Shown here piece after piece: positions 45,270-53,917 of a stretch of 64,000 nt of DNA. The notes below the pieces were generated by a model. It was given only the letters and a program-made list of their open reading frames with translations. It made no database searches and was not told the DNA's origin. A program made the position numbers and the translations under genes. This stretch comes from JADJOY01 sp046331705 [NCBI: bacterium] (GTDB lineage: Bacteria > JADJOY01). The DNA lies in the NCBI GenBank assembly GCA_046331705.1, contig JAXLQJ010000009.1:62001-126000 (forward strand), in the 5' to 3' direction. How positions within the stretch are numbered: the stretch's first letter is position 1; the number at the start of each line of letters is the position of its first letter.

Positions 45270-45305
45270 CGACACCGGCGAGAGGCCGCCGCGGCCAGCG
45301 CTCGG

Positions 45306-47270
45306 TCAGCGACGGAACACGATCGCGTTCGCCGAGTGGGGCGGCAACGTGACGATCGTGGTGGAGCCCACCTCGGTCAGCGGATGGCGCGTGAGCGTGA
45401 CCGACGGCGCGCCATCCTCCGGCTCGTTGGTCGACCCGCCGGTGGGTCCGGTGACGATCGCTTGCTCGCCCGAGCGCGGCTCGAAGCCCACGAGCTCGAT
45501 CGCGACCGGCATGGGATCGTCGCTCGACTTGTTGAGCGCCATGACCGTGAGCCGATCTCCCTCGGGGCTGCGCCCCGCCACCGACGCGACGGTGTCGACG
45601 CGCGTCACCAGGCTCGATACGAATCCCATCGAGAGCCCGGCGTCGAGCCCGACGTGGAACACCGGGCTCGCCACGTCCACGGCGAGCCGATCGCCCTCGT
45701 CCAGGTTCTCGCTGTAGAGCTTCTGCACCCAATAGGTGGGCCGCGGACGGGGCTGGTCGCTGCCGCTCGCGCCCGTCTTCGACCAGCGCGAGACGCCCTG
45801 GATCTGGCCCAGGCCGTTGTCCTCCTCGTAGAGCAAGAAGGTGGTCGACACGGGGACGCCGTTGCGGACCATCACGTTGAAGAGGTCGGCGAGCGACAAG
45901 GCCTCACGCAGATGCACGTGCCGCGTGATCGCTTCCTGGAAGTTGTAGACGGTGTTGTTCTCGGTGCCGTAGATGGCGTGATCGCCGAGCGTTCCCGCGG
46001 GCTCGAAGAGGAAGGTCTCGAGCGTCTGGAAGCCCGCCATGATCACCTGGTGCACGCCCGGATCGTTCTTGAAGTCCACGACGGTGGTCGGCTGGCGCGA
46101 CGCGGTCGCGGGAACCTCGTGGAAGACTCGCACGATCCCGCGGTTCGTGAGCCTGAGACCGATCCGGTGCGGTCCCCGGGTGAGCGACACCTGCGGCGTC
46201 GGCGTCTCGTTTCCGGCGATCGCGAACGTCTGCTGGACGTTTCCGTCCACCAGGAAATCGACGCTCGGCACCTCGCCGGATCCCGAGGCGTTCACGATCG
46301 AGAACGAGAACGTGTAGGTGGCGTCGGCGGGAAAGCTGGGCGTGTCCTCCACCGTGACGCCCGGCTGGGTCATCTCGAAGCCGTAGTTGGGCGCGAGCGA
46401 GCTCGGTGCGTAGAGGTGCTTGGCCCAGAAATGAAACCCATCGGGCGCCAGATTCTCGATGGTGCTGTACCACTGCAAGCTGAACTCGGGCTCGTAGTAG
46501 GTGCCGAAACCGATGGCGCCGATGCGGATCGAGGGGTCCACCTTCATCATCTCGACGCGGAAGCTCGACAGGCTGGTGGCGTAGAGATTGATGAAGAAGT
46601 CGCCGCCGCGCAGCTCGTTGCCGATCTCCCAGTAGCGCACGTCGTAGGGCGCGGGATGGCCGTTCGCGGCGCGAACCGCCGCCCAGTCGGTGCCGCCGCG
46701 CGGGTTCGAGCCGTCGTTGGGCGCGTTCATGTACTCGACCCAATCCGCCGCCGTGCCAGGTCCGAGGGCCCAGTTGACGGTGATCATCCCGACGGCGCCG
46801 ATCTGCTCGCAGAACTGCCCGAACTCGTCGCTGCCCACCACGATGTTGCGACCGCTGGTTGGATCGACCGGCCGCGCTTCCATGGGGCCGAGCCCGTCGC
46901 GCCAGTCGTAGTGATTCGACAACAGCCCGCCCGGATAGCGAACCACGGTCGGGCGCATGTCGCGCACCAGCGGCACGTACGAGAAGAACTTGGCGTGCGC
47001 AGCGGCCGCGTCCTCGGCGGTCGTCACCTTGTCCGGCAAGCCGTTCGAGGGACCGGTCCAGAGAATCTGGGTGCCCCAGAGATGTCGGTCGATCGCACCC
47101 GTGACCTGGGTCGCGTCGACGCGGATGCGGACGCTCGTGCCCGCAGCTCCGCCACCGCTCCCGCCACCGCAGCCGAGCACCGACGCGAGCACCAGCGCCA
47201 GCGCTCCGCCCCAGCGGCGACCCGCGAAGCGTCGTTCCAATCGATCGAGGGAGAGGACCCGCCGAGCCAC
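45306..47270 (-). CDS. GH51-like (alpha-L-arabinofuranosidase-type) lipoprotein
   Basis: Predicted surface or periplasmic glycoside hydrolase of 654 residues. A lipobox (LASVLGC) and Gly-rich spacer are followed by a clan GH-A barrel: RYPGG near residue 110, acid/base Glu in YWEIGNEL near 217, and a candidate nucleophile Glu in YGTENN near 437. Between them (about 300-390) sits a beta-rich insert (FPADATYTFSFSIVNASG, VDFLVDGNVQQTFAI, GPHRIGLRLTNRG) that looks like a carbohydrate-binding module. The C-terminal part (from about 560) is the beta-sandwich typical of GH51. Arabinofuranosidase is the nearest function; substrate unproven. It lies between the efflux operon and the matrixin gene. Confidence 0.75.
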   Translation of the reverse strand: MARRVLSLDRLERRFAGRRWGGALALVLASVLGCGGGSGGGAAGTSVRIRVDATQVTGAIDRHLWGTQILWTGPSNGLPDKVTTAEDAAAAHAKFFSYVPLVRDMRPTVVRYPGGLLSNHYDWRDGLGPMEARPVDPTSGRNIVVGSDEFGQFCEQIGAVGMITVNWALGPGTAADWVEYMNAPNDGSNPRGGTDWAAVRAANGHPAPYDVRYWEIGNELRGGDFFINLYATSLSSFRVEMMKVDPSIRIGAIGFGTYYEPEFSLQWYSTIENLAPDGFHFWAKHLYAPSSLAPNYGFEMTQPGVTVEDTPSFPADATYTFSFSIVNASGSGEVPSVDFLVDGNVQQTFAIAGNETPTPQVSLTRGPHRIGLRLTNRGIVRVFHEVPATASRQPTTVVDFKNDPGVHQVIMAGFQTLETFLFEPAGTLGDHAIYGTENNTVYNFQEAITRHVHLREALSLADLFNVMVRNGVPVSTTFLLYEEDNGLGQIQGVSRWSKTGASGSDQPRPRPTYWVQKLYSENLDEGDRLAVDVASPVFHVGLDAGLSMGFVSSLVTRVDTVASVAGRSPEGDRLTVMALNKSSDDPMPVAIELVGFEPRSGEQAIVTGPTGGSTNEPEDGAPSVTLTRHPLTEVGSTTIVTLPPHSANAIVFRR

Positions 47271-47480
47271 GAAGCACGCCTTCCGGGAACGAATCAGGAT
47301 CGAACGGACCTGCAGTCACGCGGAATGCGCCGGCCACGCTCTCCGCTCGGCGCCGCTCGGTGGCGGGAGAGCCCGAGCGGCGTGCCCGCTGCGATGCGCG
47401 AGCGCCGCGCAAGCTAACAGGTGCGCGCCGTCGTCGTCATACCCACGACGCGCGGCTGGCTGCGGCGGCGGGGATCGCCT

Positions 47481-48818
47481 TCAGACGGGCCGCGGGCGCC
47501 GCGCTCGCCGCGCTCGCGACCCGAGCCAGGCGATCGCCAGCACGGCGCCGCTCGACACCACGCCCGACGCGCCAGCGGCGTCGCCCGCCGATGCCACGCG
47601 GCAGCCCCCTCCGCCTCCACCGCCGCCACCACCGCCGTGACCGCCCGAATCCGGCCGCGTCGTGACGCTGGTCGCGAGCGGCGCCCCGCCGTTCTCGATG
47701 TCCTGGACGAAATCCACGCCGCGGGTGGTCGAGGCGGCGTCCACGGTCACCGGCGTCGCCGCCGCGGCCTCCAGCGTGTTGTTGAAGAACTCGGTGGCGA
47801 ACGGCTTCCCGTAGGTCGAGCGCAAGATCCCCGAGATGTTGAAGCCGCTGACGAAGCCCGCGGCCTCGCTGCCGTCGATCGCGTGGATGAAGACCGAGTA
47901 GATGCCCGGCTCGAGACCCGGGATGAAGTACGTGCCGTCATGGCTGTCGCCGGTGAAGTAGCCAGCGATCCCTCCCACCGCCTCGCCCGTGATCCCGTTC
48001 ACCGCGGTGACGTGGGTGCCGAAGCCGGCGTCGCCGTCGGCCTCGGTGATGCTTCCGCGAATGGTGCCGAAGTCGCTCGCGAACGACGGCTCGGGATAGA
48101 CGTACGAGATCGCCGCGCGATCGTCGGCCGTGAGCGAGCGCTGGCCCGCGGGATCGCCGTAGAAGCCCACGTACGGGAACATCGTCGGGACCTGCTCCGG
48201 TGGAACCTCGGGATAGACCGGCGAATGGCCGAGCCCGCACAGGTGTCCGATCTCGTGGATCAGAACGCCTTCGAGGTCGGAATCCGCGGCGAAGCGCGTG
48301 ATGTTCGGGACGCTGATGACGATGTCCGCGTCCTCGATTCGGCCGTCCTCGATGTCGATCACGGGAAACGCGAGCCCGATGACGCCGTTGTCCGGCCCCG
48401 CGATGCGATCGAAGAACACTCCGCTGTCGTCGAAGATGACGTCGATGCGGCCGTCGTTCTGGAACGCGTCGAGGCGGTCCACGTCCTCGACGGTGGTGTT
48501 GTGGTCGCCGTCGGGATCGGGGATGAGCCCGCCGTACTCGAAGCGGATCGACGAGGTCGACACCGCCTGCCAGGCGTCAAACGCACGCTGCACCAGCTCC
48601 ACGGCGTCGATGCCGGGCACGCCGGTGCCGCCCGGATCGACGTAGTACCGAATTGGGAGCTGATCCGCGTTCCAGTGGCTGTAGATCACCTTGCCGCCGC
48701 TACCGATGTCGGCGAGCTGGCTGAAGCTCCATGCGGGAGGCGCGCTCGCGACCAGCAACGCGAGACCGCCACCCAACGCCGCCCAGCCGCGCCCACCGCT
48801 TGCGTGTCGTCGCATCAC
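47481..48818 (-). CDS. Matrixin-type metalloprotease with MYXO-CTERM-like tail
   Basis: Secreted zinc protease of 445 residues: signal peptide (ends PAWSFS), a metzincin catalytic domain with HEIGHLCGLGHS (residues about 186-197, HExxHxxGxxH), preceded by PIRYYVDPGGTG and AFDAWQ typical of matrixins, then a carboxypeptidase-regulatory-like beta domain (TIRGSITEADGDAGF ... GTYFIPGLEPGIYSV). The C-terminus has an uninterrupted Gly tract, one Cys (GGGGCRVASAG), a short hydrophobic helix and an Arg-rich end (SRARRARRPRPV), the layout of MYXO-CTERM sorting signals cleaved by myxosortase after T2SS export. No propeptide cysteine switch was recognised. Confidence 0.82.
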   Translation of the reverse strand: MMRRHASGGRGWAALGGGLALLVASAPPAWSFSQLADIGSGGKVIYSHWNADQLPIRYYVDPGGTGVPGIDAVELVQRAFDAWQAVSTSSIRFEYGGLIPDPDGDHNTTVEDVDRLDAFQNDGRIDVIFDDSGVFFDRIAGPDNGVIGLAFPVIDIEDGRIEDADIVISVPNITRFAADSDLEGVLIHEIGHLCGLGHSPVYPEVPPEQVPTMFPYVGFYGDPAGQRSLTADDRAAISYVYPEPSFASDFGTIRGSITEADGDAGFGTHVTAVNGITGEAVGGIAGYFTGDSHDGTYFIPGLEPGIYSVFIHAIDGSEAAGFVSGFNISGILRSTYGKPFATEFFNNTLEAAAATPVTVDAASTTRGVDFVQDIENGGAPLATSVTTRPDSGGHGGGGGGGGGGGCRVASAGDAAGASGVVSSGAVLAIAWLGSRARRARRPRPV

Positions 48819-48872
48819 ATCCGCCTCCCGTCCATCGATTCGAGTCGCGCGCCGCGCCGGTGGGCCGCAGCC

Positions 48873-49430
48873 TCAGCGCAGATGACTGCGCACCTCGTCC
48901 AAGAACTCCGCGAGCGGCTTCGTCCCGGCGCGCGCGCTGCTCGCACCCGAGCTGGCTTCCCCCGCGGCGCCCCGAACCCGGGCACCGTCGCTTGCGTGGG
49001 TGATCTCGAACGCGCCCTGATCCATGCCGAGCACACCGCGTGCGCCGTCGGCGCGCGGCGCCGTCAGGAAGAGCACCGCGGCCAGGCCCCGCTCGAGACG
49101 CGGCACGCCGGCGACCGGCGCGGCCTCGCGACCGGCCACACCGCCCGGCAGCGCCACGCTCACCTCTCCCGCTACACCCGCGCCCTTCACCACCTCGTCG
49201 ACGACGAAGCGACCCACCGTGCCGAGCCGATGGGTGAGCGGATCGACGCCGGAGGTGACGTCCACGCAGCGCGCGACCACCACCGCATCCGCGCGCTGGC
49301 TGAGCGTGCGGACGTCCATCGGCGCGACGGTGGTGGCGTGGCCGCGTGGCGGCAGCGCCAACAGCGCGAGCAGCGCCCAGATCGAACGACGAACCGAGCG
49401 CCTGGCGGACGGTGGCTGCGAGCAACTCAT
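48873..49430 (-). CDS. Small secreted protein paired with the matrixin, unknown
   Basis: A 185-residue predicted exported protein with a signal peptide (RRSIWALLALLALPPRGHA) and mature start TTVAPMDVRTLSQRADAVVVARC. The mature part contains VGRFVVDEVVKGAG and RLERGLAAVLFLT, a pattern common in proteins next to matrixin-type proteases in myxobacteria and relatives. It ends 54 bp before the protease gene on the same strand, so the two are probably co-expressed; an inhibitor or chaperone role is possible but unproven. The MSCSQPP start is preceded by GAGGAGAT. Confidence 0.75.
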   Translation of the reverse strand: MSCSQPPSARRSVRRSIWALLALLALPPRGHATTVAPMDVRTLSQRADAVVVARCVDVTSGVDPLTHRLGTVGRFVVDEVVKGAGVAGEVSVALPGGVAGREAAPVAGVPRLERGLAAVLFLTAPRADGARGVLGMDQGAFEITHASDGARVRGAAGEASSGASSARAGTKPLAEFLDEVRSHLR

Positions 49431-49468
49431 GGGCGATCTCCTCGGGGTGCCGGGGTGCGACGGGCCGC

Positions 49469-49498
49469 AGGATAAGGGCGTGAAAAAATCGAAGTCAA
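49469..49498 (-). promoter_or_regulatory. Sigma-70-type promoter for the matrixin gene pair
   Basis: On the minus strand TTGACT (49498-49493) and TATCCT (49474-49469) are separated by 18 bp; a transcript would start about 30 bp before ATG 49430. A run of T (AAAAAA on the plus strand) lies in the spacer. The hexamers match consensus 5/6 and 4/6. Confidence 0.6.
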
Positions 49499-49534
49499 CG
49501 CGCACCGCATCATGACGCCGCGGGCGCCGGCGCG

Positions 49535-49563
49535 TTGACGGAGTGCCGGGTCGTCCCTAGATT
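49535..49563 (+). promoter_or_regulatory. Sigma-70-type promoter for cutA-hflX
   Basis: TTGACG (49535-49540), a 17-bp spacer and TAGATT (49558-49563) form a good promoter ending 36 bp before the cutA start. Together with the minus-strand promoter it makes a compact divergent control region of about 170 bp. Confidence 0.7.
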
Positions 49564-49599
49564 GGGCGCGCGCTCGGAGTTCGCGTCCTCGGCTCACGC

Positions 49600-49953
49600 T
49601 TGGTCACTGGCGTCGCACTCGTCCTGGTCACCGCACCCGCGGGAGAGCCCGCGGCTGCGCTGGCGCGACGGCTCGTCGCGGACGGGCTCGCCGCGTGCGT
49701 GAACCTCGTCCCCACGATCCGTTCGATCTACCGCTGGCAGGGCAAGATCGAGGACGACACCGAATCGCTGCTGGTCATCAAGACCCGCCGCGAGTGCGTG
49801 GAGGCGTTGCGCGCCCGCGTGATCGCGTTGCATCCGTACAGCGTCCCCGAGGTCCTCGCGTTCGACGTGGCCGAGGGGCACGCCCCCTACCTCGCTTGGG
49901 TCCTCGCGCAGGTGACGCCGCCCGCCGGCGGCGCCCGAGATCCCGAGCCATGA
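49600..49953 (+). CDS. cutA: CutA-family divalent-ion tolerance protein
   Basis: Small trimeric cytoplasmic protein linked to divalent-cation tolerance. The 117-residue product matches CutA throughout: LARRLVADGLAACVNLVP, TIRSIYRWQGKIEDDTESLLVIKTR, ALHPYSVPEVLAFDVAEGHAPYLAWV, with a short acidic-proline tail. The start is TTG at 49600 (no ATG in the conserved region). It lies 13 bp before hflX and is probably co-transcribed with it. Confidence 0.92.
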   Translation: MVTGVALVLVTAPAGEPAAALARRLVADGLAACVNLVPTIRSIYRWQGKIEDDTESLLVIKTRRECVEALRARVIALHPYSVPEVLAFDVAEGHAPYLAWVLAQVTPPAGGARDPEP

Positions 49954-49966
49954 CGTTCTCGTCCCT

Positions 49967-51757
49967 GTGGCGGACGCCCGCCGAGCGGCACGGCACGGCA
50001 CCTGCGCGAGGCCTCCCATCGCGCACCTGAGCGGCAACCTCACCGGGCTCAAGCCCAACCAGATCCGTCGTCTGGAACGTCTGGATCGCCGGCGCGTGCC
50101 GCCGACGCGCGTGGTCACGCCGGAGCTGGCGCACGGGTTGGCGGAGCTGAGCGCCGAGACCGGGCGCCAGATCGGCGCGCTCGTCGATCGCACGGGCGCC
50201 GTGCGCCACGTGATCGTGGGCTCCGCGCACTCGACGCCGATTCCCGACTTCGGGCGCGTGCGCGCCGGTCGCAGCCGCTTCCGCGGTCTGCGCTTGATCC
50301 ACACCCGCCTCGACGAGCCGGGGCTCTCGCGCGAGGACCTCACGGACCTCGCCTTGCTACGGCTCGACGTCGTGGCCACCGTGGCGATCGCCGCGGACGG
50401 CCGTGCTGGACCGATCGCGATCGCGCATCTGCTGCCGCCCAGCGACGGTCAGGAGCCGTGGCGCATCCTGCCGCCGCGCGCGGTCCACGATCTCGATCTG
50501 CCCTTCGACGAGACGATCCGCGCGCTCGAGGAAGAGTTCGATCGCAAGCTCGGCGCCATCGGCGTCGAGCAAGGCGCCGAGCGCGCGATCCTGGTCTCGG
50601 TCACGCGCCAGGGCGGAGACGACGCACGGCACTCGCTCGAGGAGCTGGAGCGCATCGCGGCCTCCGCGGGGCTCGTCGTGGTCGATCGCATCCTCCAGCG
50701 TCGCGACAAGCTCGACGCGCACACCTTCATGGGCCGCGGTCGCGCCGAGGACGTGGCCATCCGCGCCCTCGGCAACGGCGCCACCGTGCTGGTCTTCGAC
50801 CAAGACCTCTCGCCGTCGCAGTCGAAGGCGCTTTCCGATCTCACCCAGCTCAAGATCCTCGATCGCACCGGATTGATCCTCGACCTCTTCGCCCAGCGCG
50901 CCCGCTCGCGCGACGGCCGTCTGCAGGTGGAGCTGGCACAGCTGCGCTACCGGATGCCGCACCTGAAGGCCCGCGACGACAGTCTCTCGCGGCTGAGCGG
51001 CGGCATCGGCGGGCGCGGGCCGGGCGAGACGCGGCTCGAGGAGGATCGCCGCAAGGCGCGCGATCGCATCGCGCGGCTCGAGCGCGAGATCGAGACCCTC
51101 GCCGGCCAGCGCGCGGGACGTCGCGCGCGCCGCGAGCGCACCGGCATCCCGGTGGTGGGCCTGGTCGGTTACACGAACGCCGGCAAGTCCTCGCTGCTCA
51201 ACAAGCTCACCCGCAGTCGTGTGTTCACCGAGGACCGGCTCTTCGCCACCCTCGATCCGACGTCGCGGAAGCTGCGCTTGCCGTCCGGCCGGGTCGCCGT
51301 GCTGACCGACACCGTGGGGTTCATCCGCGACTTGCCGGAGGATCTGATCGCTGCGTTTCGCGCCACGCTGGAAGAGCTGAGCGAAGCCGAGCTCTTGCTC
51401 CACGTCGTCGACGGGTCGAGCCCGCGCGCGGAGAACCAGATCGCGATCGTCGAGTCGACGCTCGGCGCGCTCGGCCTCGGCGACATCCCGGTGATCCTGG
51501 CGCTCAACAAGGCCGACGCCGCCGATCGCGACTCGCTGCTCGCCTTGCAGCGTGCCAGCTCGGGTGTCATTCTCTCGGCGCATTCGGGAGAGGGGCTCGA
51601 GACCTTGCTCAATCGCATCGATCGAGCGCTTCCCTTGCGACCGTGGGAAGCGAGCGTCTCCGTCGCGACGAACGTGCTCGACGCGCGCGGCGGCGATGAC
51701 GCCATCGCCGCCGACGCCCTGGGCTCGCCCGCTCCGGGCAGGATCGACCGCGCCTGA
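49967..51757 (+). CDS. hflX: GTPase HflX
   Basis: Ribosome-associated GTPase that splits stalled ribosomes during stress. The 596-residue protein has an N-terminal extension of about 190 residues, the HflX domain (VVVDRILQRRDKLDAHTFMG, QDLSPSQSKALSDL, SGGIGGRGPGETRLEEDRR), a short coiled coil and the G domain: G1 GYTNAGKSSLLN near residue 401, G3 DTVGFIRDLP and G4 NKADA. The extension makes it longer than the E. coli protein (426) but such long HflX forms occur in many bacteria. GTG 49967 is the start; GTG starts are frequent in this window. Confidence 0.92.
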   Translation: MADARRAARHGTCARPPIAHLSGNLTGLKPNQIRRLERLDRRRVPPTRVVTPELAHGLAELSAETGRQIGALVDRTGAVRHVIVGSAHSTPIPDFGRVRAGRSRFRGLRLIHTRLDEPGLSREDLTDLALLRLDVVATVAIAADGRAGPIAIAHLLPPSDGQEPWRILPPRAVHDLDLPFDETIRALEEEFDRKLGAIGVEQGAERAILVSVTRQGGDDARHSLEELERIAASAGLVVVDRILQRRDKLDAHTFMGRGRAEDVAIRALGNGATVLVFDQDLSPSQSKALSDLTQLKILDRTGLILDLFAQRARSRDGRLQVELAQLRYRMPHLKARDDSLSRLSGGIGGRGPGETRLEEDRRKARDRIARLEREIETLAGQRAGRRARRERTGIPVVGLVGYTNAGKSSLLNKLTRSRVFTEDRLFATLDPTSRKLRLPSGRVAVLTDTVGFIRDLPEDLIAAFRATLEELSEAELLLHVVDGSSPRAENQIAIVESTLGALGLGDIPVILALNKADAADRDSLLALQRASSGVILSAHSGEGLETLLNRIDRALPLRPWEASVSVATNVLDARGGDDAIAADALGSPAPGRIDRA

Positions 51758-51769
51758 TTCCGCGCAACC

Positions 51770-51973
51770 ATGACGGACGTACGCGCGCCCGCCGACTCGC
51801 TCGAACCGGCTGAGATGCCCGAGCCCGCGCCCGGGACACAGGATCGCGCTCCCAGCGCCCTGCGGGCGCGGATCTATCTCGGCCTGCTGGTCACGTACGT
51901 CGTGCTGCTCGCCATCGGCGTGCTCGCCGAGGCCTTTCACATCCAGTGGATCCTCGACTGGCCGATCTATTGA
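51770..51973 (+). CDS. Small single-helix membrane protein, unknown
   Basis: A 67-residue protein with a Pro/Glu-rich cytoplasmic head and one transmembrane helix (about 36-55, IYLGLLVTYVVLLAIGVLAE), ending FHIQWILDWPIY. It begins 13 bp after the hflX stop. A single helix with a charged head is well formed and the codon use looks coding, but I know of no family and assign no function. Confidence 0.6.
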   Translation: MTDVRAPADSLEPAEMPEPAPGTQDRAPSALRARIYLGLLVTYVVLLAIGVLAEAFHIQWILDWPIY

Positions 51974-52043
51974 CCGGCTCGTCGCACCGGCTCGAGGCCG
52001 TGCGCACGCGCGCGTGCCGCGCCGCGCGAAGGAGAGAGAAGCG

Positions 52044-52607
52044 ATGGTGATGAACGCCCGCCGAAGCCGTCGATCGTCGTTGGTTCTGCTCGGCCTGTGG
52101 GTGGCGCTGGGCGTGACGCTGACGAGCGAGCCCGTCCGCGCCGCGACCGCCACGAACCGCCCCGACACGTTCGGCATCGAGGTCGCCGATCGCGACGACG
52201 CGGTGGTGCAGATGCTCAAGCTCGCCGCCGGCCTGCGCGTGATGAAGATCGAGCCGGGTAGCGTCGGTTCCAAGGTGACGTTCCCCGGGACGCGGCGCAC
52301 GCTCGGCCGGGGCGACTTCATCCTCGACATCCGCGTGAAGGGCGTCGGTCCGGACGGTCCGCGCCAGCAGGGCGCGATCCAGTCCGCCGCGGACTTCGTG
52401 AAGGTATGCGCGAGCGCCCGGCGCGGCATCTGGGAGCAGCCTGGACACAAGGGCACGTTGCTCTTCGATGTGTTCACCCAGGCCGGCTACAACATGGAGG
52501 ACTGGAAGACGCTCACCTTCGAGGTGCCGCTCGACCTGAGCAGCGCCCCCGAGCCGCCCGCCGTCGAGGCGTCGCCGCCGGCGCCCACCTCGGGCACGGG
52601 CACCTGA
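52044..52607 (+). CDS. Exported protein of unknown function
   Basis: A 187-residue product with a signal peptide (SLVLLGLWVALGVTLTSE, cleavage near PVRAA). The mature part (FGIEVADRDDAVVQMLKLA, GLRVMKIEPGSVGSKVTFPG, LGRGDFILDIRVKGVG) has the order of a degenerate PDZ-like fold with an RVMKIEPGS turn, followed by SAADFVKVCASARRG and a Pro/Thr-rich tail. ATG 52044 is preceded by GGAGAG. The PDZ-like reading is only a suggestion. Confidence 0.65.
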   Translation: MVMNARRSRRSSLVLLGLWVALGVTLTSEPVRAATATNRPDTFGIEVADRDDAVVQMLKLAAGLRVMKIEPGSVGSKVTFPGTRRTLGRGDFILDIRVKGVGPDGPRQQGAIQSAADFVKVCASARRGIWEQPGHKGTLLFDVFTQAGYNMEDWKTLTFEVPLDLSSAPEPPAVEASPPAPTSGTGT

Positions 52608-52650
52608 TCTACGCCACGCGCCATCTCGCCACCGATCCCAGGAGGAACCC

Positions 52651-53892
52651 ATGTCCGAGCTGGCCATTCACGGCGGCAAGCCCGTCCGCAGCGAGCCGTT
52701 TCCAGCCTGGCCGGTGCACGACGAACGAGAAGCGAAGGCACTGCAAGACGTGCTCGCGTCGCGGAACTGGGGCGGTTACCCATCGCCCAACGTCCACGCG
52801 AAGGCGTTCGCGGAGGCCTTCGCCGCCGCCCACACCGCGCGCTACTGCATTCCCGCCGCGAACGGCACGGTGACGCTCGAGATCGCGCTGCGTGCCGCCG
52901 GCGTGAAAGCCGGCGACGAGGTGATCGTCACGCCGTACACGTGGATCGCCACCGGCGCCGCGCCGGTCTACCTGAACGCGGTGCCGGTCTTCGCCGACAT
53001 CGACCCCGAGACCTATTGCCTTGATCCCCAGGCGGTCGAGGCCGCCATCACGCCGCGAACCAAGGCGATCATCCCGGTGCACCTGGGCTGCCGGATGGCG
53101 GACATGGACGCGCTCATGGCGATCGCCCGCAAGCACGGCCTCACGGTGATCGAGGATTGCGCCCACATGCACGGCGCCCGCTGGAACGATCGCGGTGCCG
53201 GCTCGATCGGTCATCTGGGGAGCTTCAGCTTCCAGAGCTCGAAGCTCATGACCGCCGGCGAGGGCGGCGCCATCCTGACCAGCGATCCCGAGCTCGCCGA
53301 GCGCTGCCACTCACTCGTGAACTGCGGCCGCAAGATGGAGGGCTACGACTCCTTCGACGGCTGGATGGTCGGTTGGAACTACCGCATCAGCGAGTGGCAG
53401 GCCGCGGTGCTCGCGTGTCAGACCGAGCGCCTCGAAGCGCAGACCCTGCTGCGCGAGCAGAACGCCGAGTATCTCTACCAGGCGCTCGCCGAGGTTCCCG
53501 GCCTCCGGCCGCTGCGCCGCGACCCGCGGATCACACGCACCGCGAACTACCAGGTGATCCTGCGCTACGACCCCGCGGGATTCGGCGGCTTGAAGCGCGA
53601 TCGCTTCGCCGAGGCGCTCACCGCCGAGGGCATCGAGGTGGACCCGTACTTCTACATCCCGCTCTACCAGAGCCCGCTCTTCACCGTGACCGCCGCCGAC
53701 TATCCGCAGATCCGCGCGCGCTACGGCGACGCGATCACCAACGACTCGGCGAGCTGCCCGATCGCCGAGCGCGCGGCGTATCAAGAAGCGCTCTGGATCC
53801 ACCACCCGCTCTTCATGGGCACGCGCCGCGACATGGATCAGGTCGTGGACGCGATCCGCAAGATCCAGCGCAATTTGAGCGAGCTGCTCTGA
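52651..53892 (+). CDS. DegT/DnrJ/EryC1/StrS-family PLP-dependent aminotransferase
   Basis: Sugar-type aminotransferase of 413 residues. It has the family's AANGTVTLEIALRAAGV, DEVIVTPYTWIATGAA, IIPVHLGCRMADMDAL, CAHMHGARW and the PLP lysine in FSFQSSKLMTAGEGG (about residue 200), followed by the NYRISEWQAAVL and YFYIPLYQSPLF blocks. Members convert keto-sugars or scyllo-inosose to amino sugars; the exact substrate is not readable. An ABC polysaccharide exporter is convergent 25 bp downstream, so the two may serve a glycan pathway, though they are on opposite strands. Confidence 0.88.
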   Translation: MSELAIHGGKPVRSEPFPAWPVHDEREAKALQDVLASRNWGGYPSPNVHAKAFAEAFAAAHTARYCIPAANGTVTLEIALRAAGVKAGDEVIVTPYTWIATGAAPVYLNAVPVFADIDPETYCLDPQAVEAAITPRTKAIIPVHLGCRMADMDALMAIARKHGLTVIEDCAHMHGARWNDRGAGSIGHLGSFSFQSSKLMTAGEGGAILTSDPELAERCHSLVNCGRKMEGYDSFDGWMVGWNYRISEWQAAVLACQTERLEAQTLLREQNAEYLYQALAEVPGLRPLRRDPRITRTANYQVILRYDPAGFGGLKRDRFAEALTAEGIEVDPYFYIPLYQSPLFTVTAADYPQIRARYGDAITNDSASCPIAERAAYQEALWIHHPLFMGTRRDMDQVVDAIRKIQRNLSELL

Positions 53893-53917
53893 GCCCGGTC
53901 GCGTCGCGCGGGCGAGG

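Noticed and set aside
53893-53917. A terminator between the converging aminotransferase and ABC ATPase genes
   Set aside because: Only a 5-bp stem (GCCCG/CGGGC) with a 10-base or longer loop; too weak to list.
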